A stretch of DNA of 48,443 nucleotides. Origin: a virus. A program made the translations under genes and the position numbers. The stretch lies in the IMG/VR virus record IMGVR_UViG_3300046413_001120, positions 1-48,443 of that record; one strand, written 5' to 3'. Under the pieces are notes generated by a model. It ran no database searches. It was not told the DNA's origin and saw nothing but the letters and a program-made list of their open reading frames with translations. Within the stretch, counting starts at the first letter, position 1; every line of letters starts with the position of its first letter. Below are positions 48,080 through 48,443 of this stretch, piece after piece.

Positions 48080-48443
48080 TTAGTTTGCGTAATCTTGGTC
48101 ATCATTATCACCAGTTGTCGGTGTGATTTCTACATCACAAAAATCACCATCACAAAATTTTTCTATATTTGCTTCTTCCGCCTTGATTACACCAAAGTTT
48201 AATTTACCAAGTTTCTTAACATCTTTATTATATTGTTTTTCATCAATTGCTTCATACGGCATTTGTTTGTATGCTCCATAATCGTGTCTTGGTAGTAAAC
48301 TAATTCCCTTTAAATGATATTGAAAATAGTTTAATACTTGTGGTATCATTTCACCCTCTGTATCAGGATTAAATGTGACAGTACAACTTACTTGATTATC
48401 AGCCCAATGTCTTTGCATAAATGCTGCTAAACTGAATTGTTCC
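48080..48443 (-). CDS. Class II (AdoCbl-dependent) ribonucleotide reductase, C-terminal part
   Basis: The frame is open to the window edge; the gene starts outside. RHWADNQVSCTVTFNPDTEG and ISLLPRHDYGAYKQMPYEAI are conserved C-terminal segments of monomeric B12-dependent RTPR-type enzymes, and the end has CDGDFC, a C-x4-C pair that in Lactobacillus RTPR (C-terminal cysteines) re-reduces the active site. It makes dNTPs from NTPs for phage DNA replication with adenosylcobalamin. The stop at 48080 is 84 nt upstream of the TonB receptor gene. It ends with an acidic tail. Confidence 0.9.
   Translation of the reverse strand, partial: EQFSLAAFMQRHWADNQVSCTVTFNPDTEGEMIPQVLNYFQYHLKGISLLPRHDYGAYKQMPYEAIDEKQYNKDVKKLGKLNFGVIKAEEANIEKFCDGDFCDVEITPTTGDNDDQDYAN

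Noticed and set aside
1-48443. tRNA genes, CRISPR arrays, transposases or an integrase
   Set aside because: The gaps are too short and show no cloverleaf or regular repeat arrays, and no transposase or integrase motif was recognised in any frame considered.

Overview
The window is an AT-rich, almost gap-free piece of a tailed-phage genome. Every convincing gene is on the minus strand, so transcription runs from high to low coordinates. Most neighbours overlap by 1-30 nt (ATGA, GTGA or TAATG junctions), and there is no gene-free stretch longer than about 160 nt. A family B DNA polymerase (gp43 type), sliding clamp (gp45), clamp-loader large and small subunits (gp44, gp62), phage ClpP, a GroES-like co-chaperonin, an AdoCbl-dependent ribonucleotide reductase and five 2OG-Fe(II) oxygenases together point to a marine T4-like myovirus. 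The host is not directly visible. A complete TonB-dependent outer-membrane receptor with an N-terminal carboxypeptidase-regulatory-like domain and a host-style lipoprotein suggest a Gram-negative host of the Bacteroidota/Marinimicrobia (FCB) type. The promoters look like ordinary sigma70 sites (TTGACT-N18-TATATT) and most genes have Shine-Dalgarno sites, which argues against a typical Bacteroidota host. Marinimicrobia (SAR406) is therefore a reasonable but unproven guess.

Layout in transcription order. (1) 48.4-38.4 kb: class II RNR (5' end outside the window), TonB-dependent receptor, a promoter, DNA polymerase, clamp, DNA methyltransferase, 2OG oxygenase, clamp loader large subunit, zinc-ribbon protein, GNAT protein. 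(2) 38.4-31 kb: a serine-rich protein with a C-terminal Hint domain, four tandem 2OG oxygenases, clamp loader small subunit, ClpP, a DUF1599-type protein, a Cas4/AddB-like nuclease, a SLOG protein and a ribbon-helix-helix regulator. (3) 31-8.7 kb: a roughly 22-kb glycan island with about 13 glycosyltransferase-like proteins, activated-sugar enzymes (epimerase, DegT aminotransferase, SDR, NeuA-like CMP-sugar synthetase, cytidylyltransferase, SIS-HAD fusion), tailoring enzymes (CE4-like and PIG-L deacetylases, SAM methyltransferase, cupin, SGNH hydrolase-like protein, APS-kinase-like protein) and a few small phage genes. (4) 8.7-2.4 kb: small phage genes including a lipoprotein, GroES, a membrane/coiled-coil cassette that may act in lysis, and many unknown genes driven by four near-identical promoters. 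(5) 2.3-0 kb: a GHKL ATPase that appears fused to a PD-(D/E)XK nuclease, then small exported and membrane proteins.

Replication, nucleotide supply and surface-glycan remodelling therefore sit in one colinear block. The glycan island could modify the host envelope, for example to alter receptors, or decorate the virion. The receptor and lipoprotein suggest that the phage also changes the protein content of the host outer membrane. The most unusual observations are the GHKL-nuclease fusion, the phage-encoded TonB receptor beside a B12-dependent RNR, an oxygenase with an H-x-G instead of H-x-D iron motif, a family of six matching promoters, a 14-nt palindrome-like motif repeated in four leader regions, and a short KLPKLK peptide shared by two adjacent glycosyltransferases. 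No tRNA, rRNA, CRISPR array, transposase or origin was recognised.
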